A stretch of DNA of 64,000 nucleotides from Rhynchopus euleeides (lineage: Eukaryota; Euglenozoa; Diplonemea; Diplonemida; Diplonemidae), in contig OY723275.1 of the NCBI GenBank assembly GCA_963210315.1, forward strand, positions 1,364,001-1,428,000, in the 5' to 3' direction. The stretch's first letter is position 1; each line of letters starts with the position of its first letter. Positions 30,515 through 39,966 of the stretch are shown one piece after another. Below the pieces are notes generated by a model. That model worked only from the letters and a program-made list of their open reading frames with translations. It was not told the DNA's origin and did no database searches. The translations under genes and the position numbers were made by a program.

Positions 30515-32917
30515 ATGCCGCCGGCGGGCAAGAGAACCTCGAGCAGCCAGGGGCAGCGACCAGCCAATTCCCGCGATAATAAGCGTGCGAGATCGACAGT
30601 CGTTGCGAGTGCTCCCGCGGCTTCGACAGCACCAAAACCTGCGGAACCGACAACGCCGACTGCGACGAAGGCAGCAGCCAAGAAGCCCGGTCAGAAGCCA
30701 GCGGGGAAGAAGGCCACGTCGGTGGCTGTCCCGGCGCGCCAGCTGTCGCAAGAGCTAGAGAAGAGCCCTGCGAAGAATACGCGGTCGCATAAGGCGAATG
30801 TGACCCCGGCCTTCGTGTGGAAGGAGCACCGCGCCGCCCTGGAGAAGATGGGGTACACCCTCTGCACAGTGCGGGAAATCACCGCAAAGCCGATGCGCGA
30901 CATCCTGATCGCAGCAGGCTATGATCCTGCGGACAAGATCATTTTTGACACTTGGTGCGAGAAGGTATGGTCCTTGATTGCCTTGTTTGTCACGTCCTTC
31001 CCATTCTGGCAGATGCGTGAAGTCGTGCACATGGACGCCCTCTCGGCGCACGCCAGGACGGCCCGCCACCAGGGATGCAAGCCTGCGGAGAAGAAGGATG
31101 ATGACGCCTGCAGGCGTCATGATGATGGTGCTGACAGCACCGATGCCGAGGCCGACGACGTCCCGAGTGTCCCGACGAAAGTCCCGAGTGTCACGTCAGC
31201 GGGGGGCTCTTCTCTGCAGGCCATGAAGAAGGATTTTGCCGCTGCATGTGCGTACGGTGGCCTCACAGACACCCAGGCATCCTGGATGGCGGTGTTTATC
31301 CGTCGTCATATCCTCGAGACCTTCCCGAAATGCAAGCGCATCAGTGCATCATTCGCGCAGGTTCTCAAGGAGGACCTGGCATTCGTGGATGCTGTTGTCA
31401 AACGCTCCACAGGGGTGGCTATCGACGGCACCTCCGTCCGCAACCAGATTGTCGGGGTGCGGGCCGTCACTTCGGATGTGTGGGTGGATACGTTCTGGCT
31501 GGAGGATGGTACCACCATCACCTCCGGGGCGATGCACGATATCCTTGCCCGTGTCGCAGAGAAGTTCCCTTCTGCCCGGTATGTTCTCCTGGATCGGGCG
31601 TCATACAACGTCGCCGGAGTAAAGGGCTTGACAGAGAAGCTCGAGGTTGTCTGGTGCGTTGGGCACTGCCTGCACAACGCCGTCAGGTGTTTCTTGCAGA
31701 CCATGCCCGCTGCCTACAACATACTGCTCCTCACTAAGCAGATGATGTTCAAGGCAACAACTCGTGCGGAGAGGTACCTCAGCTTCCAGAAGAAGCTCCT
31801 GCAGGCCCCGTCTGCGGCGCCTCATGACCTCTTGAGAAAGAAGATGCTGAGCCTGCGGGATGCGCATGTCCACCAGCTGTTCACTACGAAGAAGGCAGCA
31901 GATACTCTGGAGGAGTACCGGGCGGAACTGAGGACACACAACATACCCGATGACATCATCACGCTGTCGACCATCCAGGACGTCATCGACCATCTCGGTG
32001 TGGAGGTTGTCGAAAAGGTCAACGCCGAAAACCTCGTGAACTCGGGCGGCACTCGGTACACCTCGTCGTATCGTCACGTCCTTCACGTGTCGGAGAGACA
32101 GGCAGCCATCATGGGCTTTGTGGCAGAGGAGTGCGCCACCTTCAAGAGCAAGGCCTGCGAGTCTGCCAGAAAATTACTGGAGCTCTTCAACGGCCCTCGG
32201 GAGGCTGTTGACCAGGCGTGGTGCGACATCCGTTTGATGGAGGCTGCATTGCGGCCCGTGGCATCGGCAAGCGACCGTCTCTGCGACACCTCACGCAAGA
32301 GCCCCCAAATCGAGTCGATAAAGTCGATATTCGACGGGTTGGTTCGTTCTCTGAACGATCCTGAACAGGTCGCTGATGATGCTGGTGTCGAATTGACTGA
32401 ATCGCAACGCAGTGCATCCACCGGCTTGGCTAAAAAGATTGAAGATGCTTACAAGAACCACAAGAACCACGCCATGTTCGAGAGTGTGCAGTTCCTCCAC
32501 CCTTCGGTTGTGACACTTCATGTGGAGGACGCGAACCTGCTGGTCGACGCTCTGCGCTCTGCGTTTCCCCTGTGGTGGTCACCGGCAGTCGAAGAGGAGT
32601 ACAAGACGTGGGCTCTGAACAAGCACTCTTTCGCTGGAAATGCCAGGTCGTACTGGTCCACACTGGATGAGGCGGACTGGCCTTCTTTGAAACCATTCGC
32701 CGATCTCGTCCTGAGCCTGAGTTGCGTGGTGACACATGTTGACAGTGCCTTTTCTGGCATGCATGTGTTCACCAGCAACAAGAGGCGCCGCCGCCTCACA
32801 GAACAGAATCTGTCCGTGCGGGCAATGCTTTTCGTCAACAAGGATGTGAAGAACAGGTTCCAGGAAGGTGCTGACCCGGAGTCCAGTGATGAGAGTGGTT
32901 CGACGGTCTCACTGTGA
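30515..32917 (+). CDS. hAT-like (DUF659-type) transposase, intact 800 aa
   Basis: A single uninterrupted frame of 800 codons inside the 27882-33324 element. The N-terminal 75 residues are Lys/Ala/Pro-rich and basic. Residues about 295-390 form the RNase H-like core: VAIDGTSVRNQIVG (D304), YVLLDRASYNVAGVKGL (D360) and VWCVGHCLHNAV (C381, H384, H387). These follow the hAT order of DGW-, DxAxN- and C-xx-H motifs. The C-terminus (about 740-785, VVTHVDSAFSGMHVF..RRRRLTEQNLSVRAMLFVN) matches the hAT dimerisation region. The third catalytic acid could not be placed with certainty. Such enzymes cut the element out and insert it elsewhere. It may act on its own ends only; the CAG-ended elements nearby have different termini. 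Confidence 0.85.
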   Translation: MPPAGKRTSSSQGQRPANSRDNKRARSTVVASAPAASTAPKPAEPTTPTATKAAAKKPGQKPAGKKATSVAVPARQLSQELEKSPAKNTRSHKANVTPAFVWKEHRAALEKMGYTLCTVREITAKPMRDILIAAGYDPADKIIFDTWCEKVWSLIALFVTSFPFWQMREVVHMDALSAHARTARHQGCKPAEKKDDDACRRHDDGADSTDAEADDVPSVPTKVPSVTSAGGSSLQAMKKDFAAACAYGGLTDTQASWMAVFIRRHILETFPKCKRISASFAQVLKEDLAFVDAVVKRSTGVAIDGTSVRNQIVGVRAVTSDVWVDTFWLEDGTTITSGAMHDILARVAEKFPSARYVLLDRASYNVAGVKGLTEKLEVVWCVGHCLHNAVRCFLQTMPAAYNILLLTKQMMFKATTRAERYLSFQKKLLQAPSAAPHDLLRKKMLSLRDAHVHQLFTTKKAADTLEEYRAELRTHNIPDDIITLSTIQDVIDHLGVEVVEKVNAENLVNSGGTRYTSSYRHVLHVSERQAAIMGFVAEECATFKSKACESARKLLELFNGPREAVDQAWCDIRLMEAALRPVASASDRLCDTSRKSPQIESIKSIFDGLVRSLNDPEQVADDAGVELTESQRSASTGLAKKIEDAYKNHKNHAMFESVQFLHPSVVTLHVEDANLLVDALRSAFPLWWSPAVEEEYKTWALNKHSFAGNARSYWSTLDEADWPSLKPFADLVLSLSCVVTHVDSAFSGMHVFTSNKRRRRLTEQNLSVRAMLFVNKDVKNRFQEGADPESSDESGSTVSL

Positions 32918-33324
32918 GAGAACCTGTGCACGGTGCAGCACGTTCGGCTGCTCGCGAAAATAGGTTGTTGTTGTTACACGTTACACGGGTTGCCGCCCAG
33001 TCCAAGCGGCTTTACACATCTACATTTCCTCCCTCGTGCGTAGCCAATTGGCCATGGTCAGCTTGCCAGCTGCCGTGCGCCACGTGGCGCAAGGCACCTC
33101 TGTGTGCCCAAATAAAGTCCAGTAGCCCACCCAGAAAACCCCCATTTTTCCGCCCCTGACCCGCCCTTTTTTGAGGAACGCCCTTTTTTTTTCGGCCATT
33201 TTTCGCCCTTTTTGCCCGTTTTTTAGCGGTAGATTCGCCCCTCAGGAGCCCTTTTTCGAAAAAGGGCTAAGTGCCCCTGGGGCGCCCTTTTTCCCCTTTT
33301 TTTTCCAAGGGCGGTACATCTATG

Positions 33325-34244
33325 AATAGGGAGGGATCAGATGTATCTGTGATGTGAATTTTTAGAGTGCATCATTTCCAGAGACAAACCGGCATCAGGT
33401 TGCGCGCGAGGAATAACCACAACAACACCACACACTTCCACAGAATGTTTTGGCAAAAAATACATGTGACCCGCGGAGCACATCCACGCATAGGCGTAGC
33501 ACATTTGTGGTGAATGAAACCACATTTTTTGCCTACTCCCCTGTGCTCTCCACACCGCCCTTTGTGACAGGCGAAGGTGTGATGCTGTGGGAGCGCCATA
33601 CGAGCTAGTGGGCTTGGCTCGTAATGTGGCAGGATTGGAGAGGGCTGGGTGGGAGGCAACCCATGCAGCGTGCAGAAGAGAACCGTCCCCGCCCCCACTC
33701 ACGCAACGTCGTTTCCAGAAGACACATGTTATCGGCGACTGGCGCACAGCCTTTCGTCGGAGTATTTTGGTTGCCACACTAATCTTTGGAGCAAGGGTCT
33801 GTTTCATGCTATCTGTTCGGAGAATGCTGTTGGACAGATTGTGTTGTACCAGCGCCTTGCTCATAGGAGGTTGTGGTGACATCGAAAATCAAACATGTCT
33901 GTGATTTTTCACGAGTTACGAGCGACGGAGTGTGATGAAGTCGCGAGGTATCGAAGGAAAATTATACGACTGAAGCTTAAGGATTAACACCTTAATGCCA
34001 CCTCACAGGGATGCGACACTATGGGTGTGCGTTCAACGGAAAAAGTAGTTTAGAGCTGTTTTTAACGGAGGTGGCCTTTTCACTTTAGAAAGCGAAAGGG
34101 GTACGGTTTGGTATTGGAGCCCGACAAAACAGCTAGCGATATCCTGCTCTGTGGGGAGGGGGGGGCGGAGAGGAACGCAGCCCCACATGCAACCCCCCCC
34201 TCCCTCCACCCGCCCGCCCACCCCCCCCCCCCCCCAGCCACACA
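33325..34244. other. Spacer between transposons
   Basis: Starts with the right AATAGG duplication. It contains one dispersed AAGCTTCAG repeat (33912-34080) and a C run (34220-34236). A minus-strand frame at 33337-33882 has no recognisable features and was not accepted. Confidence 0.4.
33912..34080 (-). repeat. Dispersed AAGCTTCAG repeat, copy 2
   Basis: Inverse orientation of the repeat at 6769: GAGTTACGAGCGACGGAG, then CGACTGAAGCTTAAGGAT, then ACCTTAATGCCACCTCACAGGG. Similarity to the copy at 60774 extends about 70 bases further (GTGTGCGTTCAACGGAAAAA, GCGAAAGGGGTACG). Confidence 0.65.
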
Positions 34245-34263
34245 CACGACGCGCTGGCAGAAA

Positions 34264-34830
34264 TCTCCTGAACCGGTTTGAAAACAGTAACCGGTTCCTT
34301 GGGAACCGGTTTGGGAACCGGTTGAAATCACAACGGCAAACCGGTTACTGACAAATCCGAACCGGTTGAGGACAGGTTCAGAACCGGCTGGGACCGGTTC
34401 TGAAACTGGCAAAAACCGGTTCGTGAACCGGTTTGCAGGAACCGGTTTCAGAACCGGTTCGAGAACCGGTTCACGAACCGGTTCCGGAACCGGTTCGTGA
34501 ACCGGTTTCAGAACCGGTTCTCGAACCGGTTCTGGAACCGGTTCCGGAACCGGTTCACGAACCGGTTCCAGAACCAGTTCTGAAACCGGTTCCCCCAGTC
34601 CTGACCGGATTTCTATAGGGGGACCCTTTCGAATTTTTTTTTCGGGGGGGTAAATTGAACGTTTTTGGCCATTTGAAGCCACTGCGACCATTCCCGGGCC
34701 TCGGAAATCAGATTCTTGCCCCTCAAATGCGGTACCGGTCCGGACGAAAATCCGGACCGGAACCGCAGGTACCGCATGCAGAAACTGGCAGAAACCGGTT
34801 CGCGAACCGGTTCTAGAACCGGTTCACGCA
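34264..34830. repeat. GAACCGGTTC palindromic satellite, left block
   Basis: Dozens of near-identical copies of the 10-base palindrome GAACCGGTTC spaced by 1-4 bases (for example GAACCGGTTCGTGAACCGG and GTTCCGGAACCGGTTC). The array is densest at 34430-34590 and is interrupted by the unit at 34597-34781. Confidence 0.9.
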
Positions 34831-35013
34831 GTCCTGACTGGATTTCTATAGGGGGACCCTTTCGAATTTTTTTTCCGGGGGGTAAATTGAACGTTTTTGG
34901 CCATTTGAAGCCACTGCGACCATTCCCGGGCCTCGGAAATCAGATTCTTGCCCCTCAAATGCGGCACCGGTCCGGACGAAAATCCGGACCGGAACCGCAG
35001 GTACCGCATGCAG
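34597..35013 (+). repeat. Tandem duplication of a ~185-base unit
   Basis: Copies at 34597-34781 and 34830-35013 are almost identical. They start AGTCCTGAC, run through a T-rich CGAATTTTTTTT stretch, and end in a palindromic ACCGGTCCGGACGAAAATCC / CCGCAGGTACCGCATGCAG section. A short CCGGTTC satellite patch lies between them. The near identity means the duplication is recent or homogenised. Confidence 0.85.
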
Positions 35014-35454
35014 CCGCCCCAGCGCCGCCCTCCCCACCCCCCTCCCCAGCCTGTCCCAGAAGAGGTCGCTTTTCCCATTGGTGCCTGCCTATGTATTGCC
35101 TCTGTTGTGCCTGCGCCTGTGCCTCCCTGCCCTGTATTTTTTTACCCTCACGGGTATCACGATACAGGGCAGTCCACCCCCTCCCCCCAAAAATCGTTCG
35201 CATCATCTTGGCGCCCATTCCTTCCACTTTCTGGATGTGTTTGGTATTTCCGAACGGAATTTTCCAGCGTCAAGACTGATACCTCGCCGTTTTAGAGTCA
35301 GTCACTTCTACCGCCGCTGCGATTTGCGATACGGTAGTTGTGCAGAAATGCTAACATTTAATTTGCTCTGTGGAACCTGGACTGCACCTTCTGGGCTGTG
35401 AGTCTGTAGATAGTTGGACAGTTGCGGAACCCATCCTTTGTGTGCCTCCGACTT

Positions 35455-36775
35455 GAGGAGCTGTCGACTTCAGAACCAAGGTTCAGAACGAAGATGACGA
35501 CCTGCTGTGAGCTGCAAACCTTCTTGACACACCTACCGTACCTGCATTACACTCGTGGTAATTCCATACCCCTGGAAACAGGAGACCACCGTCTGTTCAC
35601 AGATGGTCTTGAGCGTGGTAGCCATCTTTGCTATGGAGTCACGATTAAGTCTTTGTGGTCACGTGGGCCCATGAGCAGCGGATACACTTGGAGTGGAGGG
35701 AGGGGGTGCGGTTCTGGAAAAGCGGGTCTGAATCTGGTCAAGGACGACTGAGGGCTTCAGTTCGAGTTTAATGTGGGTCCAAGGGTACACAGGAGATCAC
35801 TGCTTGCATATTCAACCTGCTTGTCATCCTCTGGTTACTGTTCAACGGCTCGAACTCCTCGACTTTCCTTGGCTGACTGAAATGAAACAATACGTATGCT
35901 GCTATTGTGTTGTTCCCCTGACAGAGGAACACAAGGGAAGGGTACTGCAGCTGTCCACGAAGTGGCTCGACGTAGCCACCTCACGCTGCCTAGAGGGTCG
36001 GTTCAGGTTGAAGCAGAGCAATTAAGTGTTAGGGGGATGCCTTTGGTCAAGGCCTTTTCTAAAAAAAATTGACCCACGGCGCCTGTGTTGTAGCTCGGTC
36101 TACGCCAGGTTCCACACCCCGTCATCGCAAAACGTACACATACAGGGGGAGGAAATTTTGCCTTTTGGTCAAAAAGGCGCCTTTTTAGAATAAATTGACC
36201 CGCAGGGTGGCTGAGTCTTATCAGACAGGCCGACCTATGTTGATCAATGGAACCACACAACCTGTTCAACCTGCAAACCACCCGGGGTGGCGGCTGAGTC
36301 CTCACCCCTGCCGTAGCATGAGATAAGCCGACGTCGACCTCCGCTCCGGTCTCTCAACAACGGTCGTCACCAGTTGAACCGCGTCTGGGAAAGCCTGATC
36401 TTTGGATCTGGCCTCCCTGTTGTCACTGTGATTCGAAGAACTGTGGGGTTCAGAACCAAGGATGAGGAACTGCTGTGAGCTGCACACTCTCTTGACACAC
36501 CTGCACGTATCTGCGTTACACTCGTGGGAAACCCGAACCCTGTATTTATACAGGAGACTTCCATCTGGGACAGTTTCTGTTCCAGATGAGCTTTGACAGT
36601 GGTAGCCATCTTTGCTATGGAGCCATCGTCATTGCTATCGTCGTCAGTCGGACCCATGAGCAGCGGATACAATTGGTGTGGAAGGAGAGGGTGCGGTTCT
36701 GGATCAGTAGGTCTGAATCTGACACTGGGACTGAAACCCATAGGTCTGAGATGACTCAGTGCGGGTCAGGTCCGT
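35455..36775 (+). repeat. Diverged direct repeat (~330 bases, two copies)
   Basis: Copy A (about 35455-35760) and copy B (about 36430-36775) share ordered blocks: TTCAGAACCAAGG, CTGCTGTGAGCTGCA, TTGACACACCT, GCGTGGTAGCCATCTTTGCT (or GACAGTGG..), CCATGAGCAGCGGATACA and GGGTGCGGTTCTGGA. They are separated by about 670 unrelated bases. No open frame links them, so an old segmental or element duplication is likely. Confidence 0.6.
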
Positions 36776-36835
36776 ATACCGGTCCACCGACCGGTACACG
36801 GCCAACCGGTCGGGACCCACTTTGCCCGGTTCGCA

Positions 36836-36955
36836 AATGTCGGTTCTGGAACCGGTTTACCGGTGAACCGGTTCGTCCGAACCGGTTCTGGAACCGGTTC
36901 CACCGAACCGGTTCGCCGGTGAACCGGTTCTGGAACCGGTTCCAGAACCGGTTCA
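36836..36955. repeat. GAACCGGTTC palindromic satellite, right block
   Basis: About ten copies of ACCGGTTC/GAACCGGT, including GAACCGGTTCTGGAACCGG twice. It is the mirror of the block at 34264 and lies just inside the right CACGACGCGCTGGCA end. Confidence 0.85.
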
Positions 36956-36975
36956 GCCCGTGCCAGCGCGTCGTG

Positions 36976-37425
36976 CACCTACCACACACAAACGAACACG
37001 CAAAAAAAAAGTGCACATGCCAAAAGAGAAAGGCCTTCAGCCGCCTCAACCCTGTCCCCACCCCCACCCCCCCTTTTTTTTTGCAACCCCCCCCCTGCGA
37101 TTGGAAAGCGCGGTGTGACCACCTTTCAGACTCCCGCTATCCTAGGGTGGCTGGAGTACACCGTATGGAGAATTGCCCTGCCCTGCCCCTCCACCCTCGA
37201 CTATCTGCTGGGCGGGGGGGGAGGTGGGCTATGACCCGCAGGATCTCCCCACACAAAACGCGGTCACCACACACACACACCCAACCCACAGGCCCCACCC
37301 CCCCCCTCCGCAAGGGGGACCCAACCCGGCAGCAGACCGGGGTGGGGGGTGAGGGGGGGAGGTGAGGGGCTTGCCCACCCACACCACCACCACCACCACC
37401 CTACACACCGCCTCTGCACCCCACC
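36976..37425. other. Spacer before the dense gene block, with a worn transposon end
   Basis: C runs (37064-37072, 37089-37097) and CA/ACC repeats lead to the ATG at 37426. At about 37131-37164, CAGACTCCCGCTATCC..GGCTGGAGTACACCGT resembles the right end and subterminal repeat of the CACG element at 15023-17242 and is probably a decayed relic. Confidence 0.5.
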
Positions 37426-38199
37426 ATGCCGGGGCGCCGCAAGGGGCGTGCTTCGGTGCAGCCCTCTCCTGTCCCACACGAGGCGGAGGGCGGGACGCCA
37501 CCCGTGTCTGCGCTGCCTGCTGTGGGGGAGAGGGACCTCGGCATGCGCCCCTTCGTCAACCTGCAGCTGCAGAAGGGGTGGCTGCGCCAGCCACGGAGGA
37601 GTGGGAGGCGGAAGAGCGACGCTGTGCAGGGGAGCTTCACCCTGCCGGGATATCTCAGCGAAAGGCAGGCCCCCCGCTACATCACCACGGTGCGGCAGAA
37701 GCGGGCTCGTCTGGCAGATGTTTTGGACACCACAGACGGGTCGGACCAGGCAGCAGCTGCTGCTGAGGAATACAGCGCCTGTCGGGATGCCTATTCGCGT
37801 GGATTGCTGCGCTTTCTCGACGAGGGCTACCCCCCTGAGGCGTCTCAACGGAAGAAACAGAGAAGCGCCCTGCCAACCAGGCCCGGCGACCTGCTGGATG
37901 CGCTGCACAGCCTGGGTGCCCACCTCCCGGAGTCTGCTGCGCCTGTGGTGATGTCCAACGCGTTTGTGGGCCTTCTCGCCTACCAGAGGGTTCAGGCGAT
38001 CCTCGCGAGCAGGCGAGCCGCGTCCCAAGGGGGGGTCGATTCCGAAGCAACACCCGATGTGACCACCCGCCCTGTTGTGGAATGTGCCTCGCAGCAGTCT
38101 GATCTGAGAGGGGGGGGCGGGCAGGCAGCTGGCACAGCTGCTGCTGCCCCCCGCTTCGTCTCTGCCGAGACGCAGACTCTCGGTGGTGCGTTGGAGTGA
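37426..38199 (+). CDS. Hypothetical protein (257 aa)
   Basis: Single-exon frame with strongly GC-ending codons, first gene of the dense + strand block. The start is preceded by CACCCCACC. The protein is basic at the N-terminus (PGRRKGRAS), has a central region rich in charged helices (RYITTVRQKRARLADVLD, AAAEEYSACRDAYSRGLLRFLDEGYPPEAS), then LLDALHSLGAHLP and AYQRVQAILASRRAA, and ends in a Gly/Ala/Ser-rich tail. No domain is recognised. No signal peptide or membrane segment is seen. Confidence 0.7.
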   Translation: MPGRRKGRASVQPSPVPHEAEGGTPPVSALPAVGERDLGMRPFVNLQLQKGWLRQPRRSGRRKSDAVQGSFTLPGYLSERQAPRYITTVRQKRARLADVLDTTDGSDQAAAAAEEYSACRDAYSRGLLRFLDEGYPPEASQRKKQRSALPTRPGDLLDALHSLGAHLPESAAPVVMSNAFVGLLAYQRVQAILASRRAASQGGVDSEATPDVTTRPVVECASQQSDLRGGGGQAAGTAAAAPRFVSAETQTLGGALE

Positions 38200-38872
38200 A
38201 AAGCGAGAGGGGGTGGGGAGCAGGGCTGAGAGACACGCCACACAGCCCCACCCGGCTGTCACCCCCGCCCTGGCGCCCCTCGGGTTTGCTAGGGGCATAG
38301 ACTGCGGTGGTGGAGGAGGGGGAGGTGATGCTGTGTATTCAGGATGGGTGGGTGGGTGTGGTTGAGGAAAAGTCATGAAATTTCATACGCGTTGGGGGGG
38401 GGGTGAGGAGGAGGAGGGTGGGTGGTGGTGTGTGTGTGTGTGTGTCGCAGACACCCTACCATCTGTCTCCCCTCCCCTCTATCTGTCTCTGTCTCAGGCG
38501 TTGTCAAACTGCTGGCAATGTGCCGCTGGGCGTGCTGTCTCCCCACTCAAAAGCTCTAGCCGAGGCAAGCGCCAATTTTTAGAGGTTTGACAGCACGTCA
38601 CGTGGGTCGGTATGCGTCCTCCCTCTCTCTTTCTCTCTCTCCCCCCCCCGCGAGAGATTCGAACGAAAAGCAAAGCCATCGGATATGGTTTGTCTCTGCG
38701 CGCTGCAGCACAGGCACTCTCGATTGAATGTACCCTCGCCCCCCCGCCCCCCGCCCCTCCGGCAAGCAACACGACCCACCCACGCACCCACAGCAGGTAA
38801 CCCCTGCTCCACCCCCGCCCCCCTTCCCTCGCCCCCCCTTGATGGAGTGACCAGCCACAAGGCGGGGCAGGG
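38200..38872. other. Intergenic spacer
   Basis: G- and GT-rich stretch (38395-38445), then C/T-rich sequence. GGCGGGGCAG ending at 38870 would serve as acceptor two bases before the carrier start. No gene is supported. Confidence 0.5.
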
Positions 38873-39694
38873 ATGAAGTGGCTGGTGGCAAGCCTCGCGG
38901 GCGGGCTCTGTGGGGGCCTCGAGGCGGTGCTGACGTACCCTGCGGAGTATGCGAAGACGCTGATGCAGCTCCGCACCACAAAGGGTGGAGGCGGGATGGG
39001 CGCGGTGCTGGTGGACACGGCGCGGCGTGAGGGGATCCGCGGATGCTACCGCGGTGTGGGTGTCGTGGTGGCTGGTGGCATTCCGAAGCACGGGCTCCGT
39101 TTCGGCGTGCACGATGCTGCGAAGCCGACATTGGGGAGCTTCTTTGGAGGCATGCTTGGTGGGGTATGTGCGTCGTTTGGTGCAGTGATCCCCCAGGAGA
39201 CCATCAAGACCACGCTGATCAAAAACCCCCACCGCTTCAGCTCCGGGTTCGCCGTGGCGCAGCACATCTTCCGCGAGCGTGGCTTGCTGGGGTTCTACAC
39301 CGGCTGCGTGCCCACCGCCTCGAAAAACGCGCTGAACACAGCGATTCGCTTTCCCGTGCAGTCCTTCTTGAGGAATCTGCTGCCCCAGCATCAGGGTGCA
39401 TCGGCAGATGCCTTCTTTCACGGCCTGGCAGGTGTGGTGGCTGGGTGGGTCTCCGTCGCTGCGACCCAGCCGTTTGATACGGTGAAGACGAAGCAGCAGG
39501 GTGCCTGTCCTGCCACTGCCACATCGCTGTCGCAGACTATCGTCGCGACGTGGCGGCTCAATGGTGTGCGTGCCTTCTATGCAGGCACCGTGCCGCGTCT
39601 GCTGAGGGTTGCCCCAGAGAATGCTATTCTGTTCTCCGTCTTCCCGTCAGTGCGGCACGCCTTGTCTGAAGTTCTTGACGGTGTGTCCGAGTGA
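38873..39694 (+). CDS. Mitochondrial carrier, tricarboxylate/citrate (SLC25A1) type
   Basis: Single exon, 273 residues, slightly short for the family (about 300). It is an inner-membrane transporter with three repeats of two helices each. The three carrier signatures are visible: YPAEYAKTLMQL (about 21-32), IPQETIKTTLI (about 104-114) and TQPFDTVKTKQQG (about 198-210), each P-x-[DE]-x-x-K. The citrate-type features are IPKHGLRFGVHD (human IPKAAVRFGMFE), NTAIRFPVQSFLRN (human NQAIRFFVMTSLRN) and AGTVPRLLRVAPENAILF (human KGTVPRLGRVCLDVAIVF). Citrate/malate exchange would feed cytosolic acetyl-CoA. Substrate is inferred from these matches; a related keto-acid carrier is possible. Confidence 0.88.
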   Translation: MKWLVASLAGGLCGGLEAVLTYPAEYAKTLMQLRTTKGGGGMGAVLVDTARREGIRGCYRGVGVVVAGGIPKHGLRFGVHDAAKPTLGSFFGGMLGGVCASFGAVIPQETIKTTLIKNPHRFSSGFAVAQHIFRERGLLGFYTGCVPTASKNALNTAIRFPVQSFLRNLLPQHQGASADAFFHGLAGVVAGWVSVAATQPFDTVKTKQQGACPATATSLSQTIVATWRLNGVRAFYAGTVPRLLRVAPENAILFSVFPSVRHALSEVLDGVSE

Positions 39695-39966
39695 CCGTGT
39701 GTGGCAGCTGCGGACAGGGTGCGGCCCGTTCCAGCTTAGTCTGTGTGCCCACAGTCTCATCTCAAAGTCGTTTCATCAGCCAATCAGTTCGCCTTGTGGC
39801 CACCCCTCGCCCCCCCCCCCCCCCTCCCAATCACCCCTGTCTCTGTTGTTCGGCTTCGTGGTTCAGCCGGGTCTGTGTGCCAGGTGCTGTTTTGTCCTCC
39901 GTGTTCTCTGCAAGGGTACACCGCCACTACAGGTTTTCGTTGCACTTTTTATCAACAGAAGACAAA
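39695..39966. other. Short spacer with pyrimidine tract and acceptor before glutamine synthetase
   Basis: C/T-rich tract (39803-39840) and TTGCACTTTTTATCAACAG ending at 39959, then AAGACAAA before the ATG. A clear candidate trans-splice site giving a leader of about 7 nt after the AG. Confidence 0.5.

Larger units (their letters stand above)
27882..33324. mobile_element. 5.4-kb DNA transposon encoding a hAT-like transposase, 6-bp target duplication
   Basis: The ends are inverted repeats beginning CATAGATGTACCGCCCTTGG followed by A and G runs. AATAGG lies immediately outside on both sides (27876-27881, 33325-33330). The subterminal 200 bases on each side are packed with AGGGCGTTTC/CCCTTTTT-type short repeats. 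It carries one long intact gene (30515-32917) for a hAT-like transposase and has a 605-bp foldback element inserted at 28614-29218. A 6-bp rather than 8-bp duplication and a CATAG start are atypical for hAT. The intact frame suggests recent activity. The 1.3 kb between the foldback and the gene holds no recognisable frame. Confidence 0.8.
34245..36975. mobile_element. Possible CACG-ended element bounded by CACGACGCGCTGGCA inverted repeats, 2.7 kb
   Basis: CACGACGCGCTGGCA at 34245 and its inverse at 36961-36975 enclose this stretch, and the dinucleotide CA is outside both ends. Both subterminal zones are GAACCGGTTC satellite (34264-34590 and 34797-34830; 36836-36955). Inside are a tandem duplication (34597-35013) and a diverged direct repeat (about 35455-35760 and 36430-36775). 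No recognisable protein is encoded. That it moved as one unit is inference from the matching ends. Confidence 0.5.

Noticed and set aside
35455-36775. Direct repeats that might be long terminal repeats of a retroelement
   Set aside because: They are diverged, enclose only about 670 bases without any reverse transcriptase or gag-like frame, and lack TG..CA ends and a primer site.
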